A stretch of DNA of 64,000 nt from Mesorhizobium helmanticense. Its GTDB lineage: Bacteria > Pseudomonadota > Alphaproteobacteria > Rhizobiales > Rhizobiaceae. The position numbers and the translations under genes were made by a program. Below, one piece after another: positions 63,530-64,000 of the stretch; position 1 is the first letter of the stretch, and each line of letters opens with the position of its first letter. Under the pieces are notes generated by a model. That model was not told the origin of the DNA. It made no database searches and saw nothing but the letters and a program-made list of their open reading frames with translations. The stretch lies in the NCBI RefSeq assembly GCF_003034915.1, contig NZ_PZJX01000014.1, positions 62,001-126,000 of the forward strand, in the 5' to 3' direction.

Positions 63530-64000
63530 ATGACAACCTTCACCCCCTCCACCGCAGCCGAAACCCTCTCCACCGTCGCCTGGGCGGCAGCCGAAGAATC
63601 CCCGCTGGAAATCCTCGGTCATGGCTCCAAGCGCGGCATCGGCCGTCCGCAGCAGAGCGAGCATACGCTTGATCTGTCGAAGCTCTCCGGCGTCACGCTC
63701 TACGAGCCGGCCGAGCTGGTGCTGTCGGCCAAGGCTGGCACGCCGCTGGCCGGGATCGAAAGCCTGCTTGCCGAAAACGGCCAGCAGCTTGCGTTCGAGC
63801 CGATGGACTATGGCCCGTTGCTCGGCGGCAAACCCGGAAAAGGCACCATCGGCGGCGTGCTTGCCGCGAACCTTTCCGGTCCGCGCCGGCTGAAGGCGGG
63901 CGCCGCGCGTGACCACATCCTCGGCATCTCGGCGGTTGCCGGCCGTGGCGAAGCCTTCAAATCCGGCGGCCGCGTCGTCAAGAACGTCACCGGCTACGAC
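63530..64000 (+). CDS. glcE: Glycolate oxidase subunit GlcE, N-terminal part (cut by window edge)
   Basis: GlcE is the second FAD-type subunit of glycolate oxidase. The visible 157 residues begin MTTFTPSTAAETLSTVAWAA and continue with 'EPMDYGPLLGGKPGKGTIGG', 'NLSGPRRLKAGAARDHILG' and 'GGRVVKNVTGYD', the standard GlcE FAD-domain pattern. The ATG follows the right inverted repeat by 13 bp with no obvious strong ribosome site, so the insertion may have separated it from its original coupling to glcD. Confidence 0.93.
   Translation, partial: MTTFTPSTAAETLSTVAWAAAEESPLEILGHGSKRGIGRPQQSEHTLDLSKLSGVTLYEPAELVLSAKAGTPLAGIESLLAENGQQLAFEPMDYGPLLGGKPGKGTIGGVLAANLSGPRRLKAGAARDHILGISAVAGRGEAFKSGGRVVKNVTGYD

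Overview
The window looks like chromosome of a Mesorhizobium-type alphaproteobacterium (Hyphomicrobiales). The evidence is high GC, a DUF768 protein (a family concentrated in Mesorhizobium), a DUF1127 protein, an alphaproteobacterial glutamate-cysteine ligase, dense ABC-transporter and GntR/IclR catabolic operons, and rhizobial-style palindromic intergenic repeats. The assignment rests on remembered family distributions, not a search. I saw no rRNA, tRNA or CRISPR array.

Layout. (1) 1-4448, minus strand: a biotin-independent malonate decarboxylase operon in the order mdcA-C-D-E-G-B, with mdcB cut by the window edge. (2) 4449-14326: a patchier accessory region, apparently lower in GC. It holds a small secreted protein, a DUF1330 protein, a metallo-beta-lactamase-fold hydrolase, a periplasmic alpha/beta hydrolase, a three-gene type III polyketide synthase / membrane methyltransferase / DHA2 exporter operon, and an OprB-type porin. 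Decayed C-terminal pieces of alpha/beta hydrolases lie at both ends, which suggests a rearranged or acquired block. (3) 14327-25233: a minus operon (two Gfo/Idh/MocA oxidoreductases, an FAH-family hydratase/hydrolase, a DapA-family lyase) divergent from a GntR regulator and a Dpp/Opp-type ABC transporter operon with a second DapA-family gene inside it. (4) 25253-32114: hexuronate-type catabolism. One operon is gntR-SDR-mannonate dehydratase-RraA; the divergent one is uxuA, a signal-less solute-binding protein and an IclR regulator. (5) 32143-43327: an Rbs-type sugar ABC transporter followed by an SDR, a CaiB-type CoA-transferase, an enoyl-CoA hydratase, an aldose-epimerase-like protein, a fused GctA/GctB-like protein and an SMP-30 lactonase. 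This joins sugar uptake to CoA-thioester chemistry and is the most interesting metabolic unit here. (6) 43757-57663: mostly core genes: DUF768, a P1/DmpA peptidase, xseA, a GGDEF-EAL protein, a LysR regulator, DUF1127, hicAB, a DUF937 repeat protein, gshA between two copies of a composite palindromic repeat, rsmE, a conserved unknown, a glutamine amidotransferase and a PPP-type phosphatase. (7) 57787-64000: lactate/glycolate-type 2-hydroxy acid oxidation (lldD, a GntR regulator, DUF3422, glcD, glcE). Between glcD and glcE sits a DUF559 nuclease gene bracketed by 64-bp, 63/64-identical inverted repeats.

How the parts fit. Several clusters follow one plan: a regulator faces a transporter or catabolic operon across a short region carrying a GntR-like palindrome (17995-18014; 28663-28780; 59801-59819; 61395-61415). 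The substrates of the two ABC systems cannot be read from sequence. The mannonate dehydratases point to hexuronates or aldonates for region 4. For region 5, a sugar or cyclitol oxidised to an acid, activated to a CoA ester and then cleaved is a reasonable but unproven reading.
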